Assembly (NCBI RefSeq): GCF_022605725.1
Contig: NC_065563.1
Location: forward strand, 13,294,518 to 13,358,517
Length of the DNA: 64,000 nucleotides
Source: Anthonomus grandis grandis
Lineage: Eukaryota; Arthropoda; Insecta; Coleoptera; Curculionidae
Reading direction: 5' to 3'
The position numbers and the translations under genes are program-made. The notes below the pieces were generated by a model. It searched no databases, was not told where the DNA came from, and saw nothing but the letters and a program-made list of their open reading frames with translations. Shown here in pieces: positions 22,501 through 37,500 of this stretch (its first letter is position 1; every line of letters starts with the position of its first letter).

Positions 22501-25500
22501 CGGCCATGTCTTAGTTTCGTCATCCTGAATCCAACGAGACCATCCGCAAGGTCGTAGCTCTTCTAGAAGCTGAGATATGGCATTTTTGATGCCCATTTTT
22601 GGCCTCAAAAACGGACGTCGAAAACGACTTTTTCAGGATTTTCAAAGTGCTCTCATTCCCTTATTTCTGCTCGGATCCTGTTATAACCCGGTGTTTTCGT
22701 AATCTAGGTGACCCAATTAAGACGCTGGTATACTTAGTTTGATTTCGAAAAAAATCAATTTTTGGTGAAAAAATTCGATACGGGGGGGTATACCCGAAAA
22801 ATGAAAAAACCCGAACTTTGAAGGTCGATATCTCGGCTTCTATGGGAGCTATCGGGATAATTCCAACGGCTATGTCTTAGTTTCGTCATCCTGAATCCAA
22901 CGAGACCATCCGCAAGGTCGTAGCTCTTCTAGAAGCTGAGATATGGCATTTTTGATGCCCATTTTTGGCCTCAAAAACGGACGTCGAAAACGACTTTTTC
23001 AGGATTTTCAAAGTGCTCTCATTCCCTTATTTCTGCTCGGATCCTGTTATAACCCGGTGTTTTCGTAATCTAGGTGACCCAATTAAGACGCTGGTATACT
23101 TAGTTTGATTTCGAAAAAAATCAATTTTTGGTGAAAAAATTCGATACGGGGGGGTATACCCGAAAAATGAAAAAACCCGAACTTTGAAGGTCGATATCTC
23201 GGCTTCTATGGGAGCTATCGGGATAATTCCAACGGCTATGTCTTAGTTTCGTCATCCTGAATCCAACGAGACCATCCGCAAGGTCGTAGCTCTTCTAGAA
23301 GCTGAGATATGGCATTTTTGATGCCCATTTTTGGCCTCAAAAACGGACGTCGAAAACGACTTTTTTAGGATTTTCAAAGTGCTCTCATTCCCTTATTTCT
23401 GCTCGGATCCTGTTATAACCCGGTGTTTTCGGCATCTAGGTGACCCAATTAAGACGCTGGTATACTTAGTTTGATTTCGAAAAAAATCAATTTTTGGTGA
23501 AAAAATTCGATACGGGGTGGTATACCCGAAAAATGAAAAAACCCAAACTTTGAAGGTCGATATCTCGGCTTCTATGGGAGCTATCGGGATAATTCCAACG
23601 GCTATGTCTTAGTTTCGTCATCCTGAATCCAACGAGACCACCCGCAAGGTCGTAGCTCTTCTAGAAGCTGAGATATGGCATTTTTGATGCCCATTTTTGG
23701 CCTCAAAAACGGACGTCGAAAACGACTTTTTTAGGATTTTCAAAGTGCTCTCATTCCCTTATTTCTGCTCGGATCCTGTTATAACCCGGTGTTTTCGGCA
23801 TCTAGGTGACCCAATTAAGACGCTGGTATACTTAGTTTGATTTCGAAAAAAATCAATTTTTGGTGAAAAAATTCGATACGGGGGGGTATACCCGAAAAAT
23901 GAAAAAACCCAAACTTTGAAGGTCGATATCTCGGCTTCTATGGGAGCTATCGGGATAATTCCAACGGCTATGTCTTAGTTTCGTCATCCTGAATCCAACG
24001 AGACCATCCGCAAGCTCGTAGCTCTTCTAGAAGCTGAGATATGGCATTTTTGATGCCCATTTTTGGCCTCAAAAACGGACGTCGAAAACGACTTTTTCAG
24101 GATTTTCAAAGTGCTCTCATTCCCTTATTTCTGCTCGGATCCTGTTATAACCCGGTGTTTTCGTAATCTAGGTGACCCAATTAATACGCTGGTATACTTA
24201 GTTTGATTTCGAAAAAAATCAATTTTTGGTGAAAAAATTCGATACGGGGGGGTATACCCGAAAAATGAAAAAACCCGAACTTTGAAGGTCGATATCTCGG
24301 CTTCTATGGGAGCTATCGGGATAATTCCAACGGCTATGTCTTAGTTTCGTCATCCTGAATCCAACGAGACCATCCGCAAGGTCGTAGCTCTTCTAGAAGC
24401 TGAGATATGGCATTTTTGATGCCCATTTTTGGCCTCAAAAACGGACGTCGAAAACGACTTTTTCAGGATTTTCAAAGTGCTCTCATTCCCTTATTTCTGC
24501 TCGGATCCTGTTATAACCCGGTGTTTTCGTAATCTAGGTGACCCAATTAATACGCTGGTATACTTAGTTTGATTTCGAAAAAAATCAATTTTTGGTGAAA
24601 AAATTCGATACGGGGGGGTATACCCGAAAAATGAAAAAACCCGAACTTTGAAGGTCGATATCTCGGCTTCTATGGGAGCTATCGGGATAATTCCAACGGC
24701 CATGTCTTAGTTTCGTCATCCTGAATCCAACGAGACCATCCGCAAGGTCGTAGCTCTTCTAGAAGCTGAGATATGGCATTTTTGATGCCCATTTTTGGCC
24801 TCAAAAACGGACGTCGAAAACGACTTTTTTAGGATTTTCAAAGTGCTCTCATTCCCTTATTTCTGCTCGGATCCTGTTATAACCCGGTGTTTTCGTAATC
24901 TAGGTGACCCAATTAAGACGCTGGTATACTTAGTTTGATTTCGAAAAAAATCAATTTTTGGTGAAAAAATTCGATACGGGGGGGTATACCCGAAAAATGA
25001 AAAAACCCAAACTTTGAAGGTCGATATCTCGGCTTCTATGGGAGCTATCGGGATAATTCCAACGGCTATGTCTTAGTTTCGTCATCCTGAATCCAACGAG
25101 ACCATCCGCAAGGTCGTAGCTCTTCTAGAAGCTGAGTTATGGCATTTTTGATGCCCATTTTTGGCCTCAAAAACGGACGTCGAAAACGACTTTTTTAGGA
25201 TTTTCAAAGTGCTCTCATTCCCTTATTTCTGCTCGGATCCTGTTATAACCCGGTGTTTTCGTAATCTAGGTGACCCAATTAAGACGCTGGTATACTTAGT
25301 TTGATTTCGAAAAAAATCAATTTTTGGTGAAAAAATTCGATACGGGGGGGTATACCCGAAAAATGAAAAAACCCGAACTTTGAAGGTCGATATCTCGGCT
25401 TCTATGGGAGCTATCGGGATAATTCCAACGGCCATGTCTTAGTTTCGTCATCCTGAATCCAACGAGACCACCCGCAAGGTCGTAGCTCTTCTAGAAGCTG

Positions 25501-28500
25501 AGTTATGGCATTTTTGATGCCCATTTTTGGCCTCAAAAACGGACGTCGAAAACGACTTTTTTAGGATTTTCAAAGTGCTCTCATTCCCTTATTTCTGCTC
25601 GGATCCTGTTATAACCCGGTGTTGTCGGCATCTAGGTGACCCAATTAAGACGCTGGTATACTTAGTTTGATTTCGAAAAAAATCAATTTTTGGTGAAAAA
25701 ATTCGATACGGGGGGGTATACCCGAAAAATGAAAAAACCCGAACTTTGAAGGTCGATATCTCGGCTTCTATGGGAGCTATCGGGATAATTCCAACGGCCA
25801 TGTCTTAGTTTCGTCATCCTGAATCCAACGAGACCATCCGCAAGGTCGTAGCTCTTCTAGAAGCTGAGATATGGCATTTTTGATGCCCATTTTTGGCCTC
25901 AAAAACGGACGTCGAAAACGACTTTTTCAGGATTTTCAAAGTGCTCTCATTCCCTTATTTCTGCTCGGATCCTGTTATAACCCGGTGTTTTCGTAATCTA
26001 GGTGACCCAATTAATACGCTGGTATACTTAGTTTGATTTCGAAAAAAATCAATTTTTGGTGAAAAAATTCGATACGGGGGGGTATACCCGAAAAATGAAA
26101 AAACCCGAACTTTGAAGGTCGATATCTCGGCTTCTATGGGAGCTATCGGGATAATTCCAACGGCTATGTCTTAGTTTCGTCATCCTGAATCCAACGAGAC
26201 CATCCGCAAGGTCGTAGCTCTTCTAGAAGCTGAGATATGGCATTTTTGATGCCCATTTTTGGCCTCAAAAACGGACGTCGAAAACGACTTTTTTAGGATT
26301 TTCAAAGTGCTCTCATTCCCTTATTTCTGCTCGGATCCTGTTATAACCCGGTGTTTTCGGCATCTAGGTGACCCAATTAAGACGCTGGTATACTTAGTTT
26401 GATTTCGAAAAAAATCAATTTTTGGTGAAAAAATTCGATACGGGGGGGTATACCCGAAAAATGAAAAAACCCGAACTTTGAAGGTCGATATCTCGGCTTC
26501 TATGGGAGCTATCGGGATAATTCCAACGGCTATGTCTTAGTTTCGTCATCCTGAATCCAACGAGACCATCCGCAAGGTCGTAGCTCTTCTAGAAGCTGAG
26601 ATATGGCATTTTTGATGCCCATTTTTGGCCTCAAAAACGGACGTCGAAAACGACTTTTTCAGGATTTTCAAAGTGCTCTCATTCCCTTATTTCTGCTCGG
26701 ATCCTGTTATAACCCGGTGTTTTCGTAATCTAGGTGACCCAATTAAGACGCTGGTATACTTAGTTTGATTTCGAAAAAAAACAATTTTTGGTGAAAAAAT
26801 TCGATACGGGGGGGTATACCCGAAAAATGAAAAAACCCGAACTTTGAAGGTCGATATCTCGGCTTCTATGGGAGCTATCGGGATAATTCCAACGGCTATG
26901 TCTTAGTTTCGTCATCCTGAATCCAACGAGACCATCCGCAAGGTCGTAGCTCTTCTAGAAGCTGAGATATGGCATTTTTGATGCCCATTTTTGGCCTCAA
27001 AAACGGACGTCGAAAACGACTTTTTTAGGATTTTCAAAGTGCTCTCATTCCCTTATTTCTGCTCGGATCCTGTTATAACCCGGTGTTTTCGTAATCTAGG
27101 TGACCCAATTAAGACGCTGGTATACTTAGTTTGATTTCGAAAAAAATCAATTTTTGGTGAAAAAATTCGATACGGGGGGGTATACCCGAAAAATGAAAAA
27201 ACCCGAACTTTGAGGGTCGATATCTCGGCTTCTATGGGAGCTATCGGGATAATTCCAACGGCTATGTCTTAGTTTCGTCATCCTGAATCAAACGAGACCA
27301 CCCGCAAGGTCGTAGCTCTTCTAGAAGCTGAGTTATGGCATTTTTGATGCCCATTTTTGGCCTCAAAAACGGACGTCGAAAACGACTTTTTTAGGATTTT
27401 CAAAGTGCTCTCATTCCCTTATTTCTGCTCGGATCCTGTTATAACCCGGTGTTGTCGGCATCTAGGTGACCCAATTAAGACGCTGGTATACTTAGTTTGA
27501 TTTCGAAAAAAATCAATTTTTGGTGAAAAAATTCGATACGGGGGGGTATACCCGAAAAATGAAAAAACCCGAACTTTGAAGGTCGATATCTCGGCTTCTA
27601 TGGGAGCTATCGGGATAATTCCAACGGCCATGTCTTAGTTTCGTCATCCTGAATCCAACGAGACCACCCGCAAGGTCGTAGCTCTTCTAGAAGCTGAGTT
27701 ATGGCATTTTTGATGCCCATTTTTGGCCTCAAAAACGGACGTCGAAAACGACTTTTTTAGGATTTTCAAAGTGCTCTCATTCCCTTATTTCTGCTCGGAT
27801 CCTGTTATAACCCGGTGTTTTCGGCATCTAGGTGACCCAATTAAGACGCTGGTATACTTAGTTTGATTTCGAAAAAAATCAATTTTTGGTGAAAAAATTC
27901 GATACGGGGGGGTATACCCGAAAAATGAAAAAACCCAAACTTTGAAGGTCGATATCTCGGCTTCTATGGGAGCTATCGGGATAATTCCAACGGCTATGTC
28001 TTAGTTTCGTCATCCTGAATCCAACGAGACCATCCGCAAGGTCGTAGCTCTTCTAGAAGCTGAGATATGGCATTTTTGATGCCCATTTTTGGCCTCAAAA
28101 ACGGACGTCGAAAACGACTTTTTTAGGATTTTCAAAGTGCTCTCATTCCCTTATTTCTGCTCGGATCCTGTTATAACCCGGTGTTTTCGTAATCTAGGTG
28201 ACCCAATTAAGACGCTGGTATACTTAGTTTGATTTCGAAAAAAATCAATTTTTGGTGAAAAAATTCGATACGGGGGGGTATACCCGAAAAATGAAAAAAC
28301 CCGAACTTTGAAGGTCGATATCTCGGCTTCTATGGGAGCTATCGGGATAATTCCAACGGCCATGTCTTAGTTTCGTCATCCTGAATCCAACGAGACCACC
28401 CGCAAGGTCGTAGCTCTTCTAGAAGCTGAGTTATGGCATTTTTGATGCCCATTTTTGGCCTCAAAAACGGACGTCGAAAACGACTTTTTTAGGATTTTCA

Positions 28501-31500
28501 AAGTGCTCTCATTCCCTTATTTCTGCTCGGATCCTGTTATAACCCGGTGTTTTCGGCATCTAGGTGACCCAATTAAGACGCTGGTATACTTAGTTTGATT
28601 TCGAAAAAAATCAATTTTTGGTGAAAAAATTCGATACGGGGGGGTATACCCGAAAAATGAAAAAACCCAAACTTTGAAGGTCGATATCTCGGCTTCTATG
28701 GGAGCTATCGGGATAATTCCAACGGCTATGTCTTAGTTTCGTCATCCTGAATCCAACGAGACCATCCGCAAGGTCGTAGCTCTTCTAGAAGCTGAGATAT
28801 GGCATTTTTGATGCCCATTTTTGGCCTCAAAAACGGACGTCGAAAACGACTTTTTTAGGATTTTCAAAGTGCTCTCATTCCCTTATTTCTGCTCGGATCC
28901 TGTTATAACCCGGTGTTTTCGGCATCTAGGTGACCCAATTAAGACGCTGGTATACTTAGTTTGATTTCGAAAAAAATCAATTTTTGGTGAAAAAATTCGA
29001 TACGGGGGGGTATACCCGAAAAATGAAAAAACCCGAACTTTGAGGGTCGATATCTCGGCTTCTATGGGAGCTATCGGGATAATTCCAACGGCTATGTCTT
29101 AGTTTCGTCATCCTGAATCAAACGAGACCACCCGCAAGGTCGTAGCTCTTCTAGAAGCTGAGTTATGGCATTTTTGATGCCCATTTTTGGCCTCAAAAAC
29201 GGACGTCGAAAACGACTTTTTTAGGATTTTCAAAGTGCTCTCATTCCCTTATTTCTGCTCGGATCCTGTTATAACCCGGTGTTGTCGGCATCTAGGTGAC
29301 CCAATTAAGACGCTGGTATACTTAGTTTGATTTCGAAAAAAATCAATTTTTGGTGAAAAAATTCGATACGGGGGGGTATACCCGAAAAATGAAAAAACCC
29401 GAACTTTGAAGGTCGATATCTCGGCTTCTATGGGAGCTATCGGGATAATTCCAACGGCTATGTCTTAGTTTCGTCATCCTGAATCCAACGAGACCATCCG
29501 CAAGGTCGTAGCTCTTCTAGAAGCTGAGTTATGGCATTTTTGATGCCCATTTTTGGCCTCAAAAACGGACGTCGAAAACGACTTTTTCAGGATTTTCAAA
29601 GTGCTCTCATTCCCTTATTTCTGCTCGGATCCTGTTATAACCCGGTGTTTTCGTAATCTAGGTGACCCAATTAAGACGCTGGTATACTTAGTTTGATTTC
29701 GAAAAAAATCAATTTTTGGTGAAAAAATTCGATACGGGGGGGTATACCCGAAAAATGAAAAAACCCGAACTTTGAAGGTCGATATCTCGGCTTCTATGGG
29801 AGCTATCGGGATAATTCCAACGGCTATGTCTTAGTTTCGTCATCCTGAATCCAACGAGACCATCCGCAAGGTCGTAGCTCTTCTAGAAGCTGAGTTATGG
29901 CATTTTTGATGCCCATTTTTGGCCTCAAAAACGGACGTCGAAAACGACTTTTTTAGGATTTTCAAAGTGCTCTCATTCCCTTATTTCTGCTCGGATCCTG
30001 TTATAACCCGGTGTTTTCGGCATCTAGGTGACCCAATTAAGACGCTGGTATACTTAGTTTGATTTCGAAAAAAATCAATTTTTGGTGAAAAAATTCGATA
30101 CGGGGGGTATACCCGAAAAATGAAAAAACCCAAACTTTGAAGGTCGATATCTCGGCTTCTATGGGAGCTATCGGGATAATTCCAACGGCTATGTCTTAGT
30201 TTCGTCATCCTGAATCCAACGAGACCACCCGCAAGGTCGTAGCTCTTCTAGAAGCTGAGATATGGCATTTTTGATGCCCATTTTTGGCCTCAAAAACGGA
30301 CGTCGAAAACGACTTTTTTAGGATTTTCAAAGTGCTCTCATTCCCTTATTTCTGCTCGGATCCTGTTATAACCCGGTGTTTTCGGCATCTAGGTGACCCA
30401 ATTAAGACGCTGGTATACTTAGTTTGATTTCGAAAAAAATCAATTTTTGGTGAAAAAATTCGATACGGGGGGGTATACCCGAAAAATGAAAAAACCCAAA
30501 CTTTGAAGGTCGATATCTCGGCTTCTATGGGAGCTATCGGGATAATTCCAACGGCCATGTCTTAGTTTCGTCATCCTGAATCCAACGAGACCATCCGCAA
30601 GGTCGTAGCTCTTCTAGAAGCTGAGATATGGCATTTTTGATGCCCATTTTTGGCCTCAAAAACGGACGTCGAAAACGACTTTTTCAGGATTTTCAAAGTG
30701 CTCTCATTCCCTTATTTCTGCTCGGATCCTGTTATAACCCGGTGTTTTCGTAATCTAGGTGACCCAATTAATACGCTGGTATACTTAGTTTGATTTCGAA
30801 AAAAATCAATTTTTGGTGAAAAAATTCGATACGGGGGGGTATACCCGAAAAATGAAAAAACCCGAACTTTGAAGGTCGATATCTCGGCTTCTATGGGAGC
30901 TATCGGGATAATTCCAACGGCCATGTCTTAGTTTCGTCATCCTGAATCCAACGAGACCATCCGCAAGGTCGTAGCTCTTCTAGAAGCTGAGATATGGCAT
31001 TTTTGATGCCCATTTTTGGCCTCAAAAACGGACGTCGAAAACGACTTTTTTAGGATTTTCAAAGTGCTCTCATTCCCTTATTTCTGCTCGGATCCTGTTA
31101 TAACCCGGTGTTTTCGGCATCTAGGTGACCCAATTAAGACGCTGGTATACTTAGTTTGATTTCGAAAAAAATCAATTTTTGGTGAAAAAATTCGATACGG
31201 GGGGGTATACCCGAAAAATGAAAAAACCCAAACTTTGAAGGTCGATATCTCGGCTTCTATGGGAGCTATCGGGATAATTCCAACGGCTATGTCTTAGTTT
31301 CGTCATCCTGAATCCAACGAGACCATCCGCAAGGTCGTAGCTCTTCTAGAAGCTGAGATATGGCATTTTTGATGCCCATTTTTGGCCTCAAAAACGGACG
31401 TCGAAAACGACTTTTTTAGGATTTTCAAAGTGCTCTCATTCCCTTATTTCTGCTCGGATCCTGTTATAACCCGGTGTTTTCGGCATCTAGGTGACCCAAT

Positions 31501-34500
31501 TAAGACGCTGGTATACTTAGTTTGATTTCGAAAAAAATCAATTTTTGGTGAAAAAATTCGATACGGGGGGGTATACCCGAAAAATGAAAAAACCCGAACT
31601 TTGAGGGTCGATATCTCGGCTTCTATGGGAGCTATCGGGATAATTCCAACGGCTATGTCTTAGTTTCGTCATCCTGAATCAAACGAGACCACCCGCAAGG
31701 TCGTAGCTCTTCTAGAAGCTGAGTTATGGCATTTTTGATGCCCATTTTTGGCCTCAAAAACGGACGTCGAAAACGACTTTTTTAGGATTTTCAAAGTGCT
31801 CTCATTCCCTTATTTCTGCTCGGATCCTGTTATAACCCGGTGTTGTCGGCATCTAGGTGACCCAATTAAGACGCTGGTATACTTAGTTTGATTTCGAAAA
31901 AAATCAATTTTTGGTGAAAAAATTCGATACGGGGGGGTATACCCGAAAAATGAAAAAACCCGAACTTTGAAGGTCGATATCTCGGCTTCTATGGGAGCTA
32001 TCGGGATAATTCCAACGGCTATGTCTTAGTTTCGTCATCCTGAATCCAACGAGACCATCCGCAAGGTCGTAGCTCTTCTAGAAGCTGAGTTATGGCATTT
32101 TTGATGCCCATTTTTGGCCTCAAAAACGGACGTCGAAAACGACTTTTTTAGGATTTTCAAAGTGCTCTCATTCCCTTATTTCTGCTCGGATCCTGTTATA
32201 ACCCGGTGTTTTCGGCATCTAGGTGACCCAATTAAGACGCTGGTATACTTAGTTTGATTTCGAAAAAAATCAATTTTTGGTGAAAAAATTCGATACGGGG
32301 GGTATACCCGAAAAATGAAAAAACCCAAACTTTGAAGGTCGATATCTCGGCTTCTATGGGAGCTATCGGGATAATTCCAACGGCTATGTCTTAGTTTCGT
32401 CATCCTGAATCCAACGAGACCACCCGCAAGGTCGTAGCTCTTCTAGAAGCTGAGATATGGCATTTTTGATGCCCATTTTTGGCCTCAAAAACGGACGTCG
32501 AAAACGACTTTTTTAGGATTTTCAAAGTGCTCTCATTCCCTTATTTCTGCTCGGATCCTGTTATAACCCGGTGTTTTCGGCATCTAGGTGACCCAATTAA
32601 GACGCTGGTATACTTAGTTTGATTTCGAAAAAAATCAATTTTTGGTGAAAAAATTCGATACGGGGGGGTATACCCGAAAAATGAAAAAACCCAAACTTTG
32701 AAGGTCGATATCTCGGCTTCTATGGGAGCTATCGGGATAATTCCAACGGCCATGTCTTAGTTTCGTCATCCTGAATCCAACGAGACCATCCGCAAGGTCG
32801 TAGCTCTTCTAGAAGCTGAGATATGGCATTTTTGATGCCCATTTTTGGCCTCAAAAACGGACGTCGAAAACGACTTTTTCAGGATTTTCAAAGTGCTCTC
32901 ATTCCCTTATTTCTGCTCGGATCCTGTTATAACCCGGTGTTTTCGTAATCTAGGTGACCCAATTAATACGCTGGTATACTTAGTTTGATTTCGAAAAAAA
33001 TCAATTTTTGGTGAAAAAATTCGATACGGGGGGGTATACCCGAAAAATGAAAAAACCCGAACTTTGAAGGTCGATATCTCGGCTTCTATGGGAGCTATCG
33101 GGATAATTCCAACGGCTATGTCTTAGTTTCGTCATCCTGAATCCAACGAGACCATCCGCAAGGTCGTAGCTCTTCTAGAAGCTGAGATATGGCATTTTTG
33201 ATGCCCATTTTTGGCCTCAAAAACGGACGTCGAAAACGACTTTTTTAGGATTTTCAAAGTGCTCTCATTCCCTTATTTCTGCTCGGATCCTGTTATAACC
33301 CGGTGTTTTCGTAATCTAGGTGACCCAATTAAGACGCTGGTATACTTAGTTTGATTTCGAAAAAAATCAATTTTTGGTGAAAAAATTCGATACGGGGGGG
33401 TATACCCGAAAAATGAAAAAACCCAAACTTTGAAGGTCGATATCTCGGCTTCTATGGGAGCTATCGGGATAATTCCAACGGCTATGTCTTAGTTTCGTCA
33501 TCCTGAATCCAACGAGACCATCCGCAAGGTCGTAGCTCTTCTAGAAGCTGAGATATGGCATTTTTGATGCCCATTTTTGGCCTCAAAAACGGACGTCGAA
33601 AACGACTTTTTTAGGATTTTCAAAGTGCTCTCATTCCCTTATTTCTGCTCGGATCCTGTTATAACCCGGTGTTTTCGGCATCTAGGTGACCCAATTAAGA
33701 CGCTGGTATACTTAGTTTGATTTCGAAAAAAATCAATTTTTGGTGAAAAAATTCGATACGGGGGGGTATACCCGAAAAATGAAAAAACCCGAACTTTGAG
33801 GGTCGATATCTCGGCTTCTATGGGAGCTATCGGGATAATTCCAACGGCTATGTCTTAGTTTCGTCATCCTGAATCAAACGAGACCACCCGCAAGGTCGTA
33901 GCTCTTCTAGAAGCTGAGTTATGGCATTTTTGATGCCCATTTTTGGCCTCAAAAACGGACGTCGAAAACGACTTTTTTAGGATTTTCAAAGTGCTCTCAT
34001 TCCCTTATTTCTGCTCGGATCCTGTTATAACCCGGTGTTGTCGGCATCTAGGTGACCCAATTAAGACGCTGGTATACTTAGTTTGATTTCGAAAAAAATC
34101 AATTTTTGGTGAAAAAATTCGATACGGGGGGGTATACCCGAAAAATGAAAAAACCCGAACTTTGAAGGTCGATATCTCGGCTTCTATGGGAGCTATCGGG
34201 ATAATTCCAACGGCTATGTCTTAGTTTCGTCATCCTGAATCCAACGAGACCATCCGCAAGGTCGTAGCTCTTCTAGAAGCTGAGTTATGGCATTTTTGAT
34301 GCCCATTTTTGGCCTCAAAAACGGACGTCGAAAACGACTTTTTCAGGATTTTCAAAGTGCTCTCATTCCCTTATTTCTGCTCGGATCCTGTTATAACCCG
34401 GTGTTTTCGTAATCTAGGTGACCCAATTAAGACGCTGGTATACTTAGTTTGATTTCGAAAAAAATCAATTTTTGGTGAAAAAATTCGATACGGGGGGGGT

Positions 34501-37500
34501 ATACCCGAAAAATGAAAAAACCCGAACTTTGAAGGTCGATATCTCGGCTTCTATGGGAGCTATCGGGATAATTCCAACGGCTATGTCTTAGTTTCGTCAT
34601 CCTGAATCCAACGAGACCATCCGCAAGGTCGTAGCTCTTCTAGAAGCTGAGTTATGGCATTTTTGATGCCCATTTTTGGCCTCAAAAACGGACGTCGAAA
34701 ACGACTTTTTTAGGATTTTCAAAGTGCTCTCATTCCCTTATTTCTGCTCGGATCCTGTTATAACCCGGTGTTGTCGGCATCTAGGTGACCCAATTAAGAC
34801 GCTGGTATACTTAGTTTGATTTCGAAAAAAATCAATTTTTGGTGAAAAAATTCGATACGGGGGGGTATACCCGAAAAATGAAAAAACCCGAACTTTGAAG
34901 GTCGATATCTCGGCTTCTATGGGAGCTATCGGGATAATTCCAACGGCTATGTCTTAGTTTCGTCATCCTGAATCCAACGAGACCATCCGCAAGGTCGTAG
35001 CTCTTCTAGAAGCTGAGATATGGCATTTTTGATGCCCATTTTTGGCCTCAAAAACGGACGTCGAAAACGACTTTTTTAGGATTTTCAAAGTGCTCTCATT
35101 CCCTTATTTCTGCTCGGATCCTGTTATAACCCGGTGTTTTCGGCATCTAGGTGACCCAATTAAGACGCTGGTATACTTAGTTTGATTTCGAAAAAAATCA
35201 ATTTTTGGTGAAAAAATTCGATACGGGGGGGTATACCCGAAAAATGAAAAAACCCGAACTTTGAGGGTCGATATCTCGGCTTCTATGGGAGCTATCGGGA
35301 TAATTCCAACGGCTATGTCTTAGTTTCGTCATCCTGAATCAAACGAGACCACCCGCAAGGTCGTAGCTCTTCTAGAAGCTGAGTTATGGCATTTTTGATG
35401 CCCATTTTTGGCCTCAAAAACGGACGTCGAAAACGACTTTTTTAGGATTTTCAAAGTGCTCTCATTCCCTTATTTCTGCTCGGATCCTGTTATAACCCGG
35501 TGTTGTCGGCATCTAGGTGACCCAATTAAGACGCTGGTATACTTAGTTTGATTTCGAAAAAAATCAATTTTTGGTGAAAAAATTCGATACGGGGGGTATA
35601 CCCGAAAAATGAAAAAACCCAAACTTTGAAGGTCGATATCTCGGCTTCTATGGGAGCTATCGGGATAATTCCAACGGCTATGTCTTAGTTTCGTCATCCT
35701 GAATCCAACGAGACCACCCGCAAGGTCGTAGCTCTTCTAGAAGCTGAGATATGGCATTTTTGATGCCCATTTTTGGCCTCAAAAACGGACGTCGAAAACG
35801 ACTTTTTTAGGATTTTCAAAGTGCTCTCATTCCCTTATTTCTGCTCGGATCCTGTTATAACCCGGTGTTTTCGGCATCTAGGTGACCCAATTAAGACGCT
35901 GGTATACTTAGTTTGATTTCGAAAAAAATCAATTTTTGGTGAAAAAATTCGATACGGGGGGGTATACCCGAAAAATGAAAAAACCCAAACTTTGAAGGTC
36001 GATATCTCGGCTTCTATGGGAGCTATCGGGATAATTCCAACGGCCATGTCTTAGTTTCGTCATCCTGAATCCAACGAGACCATCCGCAAGGTCGTAGCTC
36101 TTCTAGAAGCTGAGATATGGCATTTTTGATGCCCATTTTTGGCCTCAAAAACGGACGTCGAAAACGACTTTTTCAGGATTTTCAAAGTGCTCTCATTCCC
36201 TTATTTCTGCTCGGATCCTGTTATAACCCGGTGTTTTCGTAATCTAGGTGACCCAATTAATACGCTGGTATACTTAGTTTGATTTCGAAAAAAATCAATT
36301 TTTGGTGAAAAAATTCGATACGGGGGGGTATACCCGAAAAATGAAAAAACCCGAACTTTGAAGGTCGATATCTCGGCTTCTATGGGAGCTATCGGGATAA
36401 TTCCAACGGCCATGTCTTAGTTTCGTCATCCTGAATCCAACGAGACCATCCGCAAGGTCGTAGCTCTTCTAGAAGCTGAGATATGGCATTTTTGATGCCC
36501 ATTTTTGGCCTCAAAAACGGACGTCGAAAACGACTTTTTTAGGATTTTCAAAGTGCTCTCATTCCCTTATTTCTGCTCGGATCCTGTTATAACCCGGTGT
36601 TTTCGGCATCTAGGTGACCCAATTAAGACGCTGGTATACTTAGTTTGATTTCGAAAAAAATCAATTTTTGGTGAAAAAATTCGATACGGGGGGGGTATAC
36701 CCGAAAAATGAAAAAACCCAAACTTTGAAGGTCGATATCTCGGCTTCTATGGGAGCTATCGGGATAATTCCAACGGCTATGTCTTAGTTTCGTCATCCTG
36801 AATCCAACGAGACCATCCGCAAGGTCGTAGCTCTTCTAGAAGCTGAGATATGGCATTTTTGATGCCCATTTTTGGCCTCAAAAACGGACGTCGAAAACGA
36901 CTTTTTTAGGATTTTCAAAGTGCTCTCATTCCCTTATTTCTGCTCGGATCCTGTTATAACCCGGTGTTTTCGGCATCTAGGTGACCCAATTAAGACGCTG
37001 GTATACTTAGTTTGATTTCGAAAAAAATCAATTTTTGGTGAAAAAATTCGATACGGGGGGGTATACCCGAAAAATGAAAAAACCCGAACTTTGAGGGTCG
37101 ATATCTCGGCTTCTATGGGAGCTATCGGGATAATTCCAACGGCTATGTCTTAGTTTCGTCATCCTGAATCAAACGAGACCACCCGCAAGGTCGTAGCTCT
37201 TCTAGAAGCTGAGTTATGGCATTTTTGATGCCCATTTTTGGCCTCAAAAACGGACGTCGAAAACGACTTTTTTAGGATTTTCAAAGTGCTCTCATTCCCT
37301 TATTTCTGCTCGGATCCTGTTATAACCCGGTGTTGTCGGCATCTAGGTGACCCAATTAAGACGCTGGTATACTTAGTTTGATTTCGAAAAAAATCAATTT
37401 TTGGTGAAAAAATTCGATACGGGGGGGTATACCCGAAAAATGAAAAAACCCGAACTTTGAAGGTCGATATCTCGGCTTCTATGGGAGCTATCGGGATAAT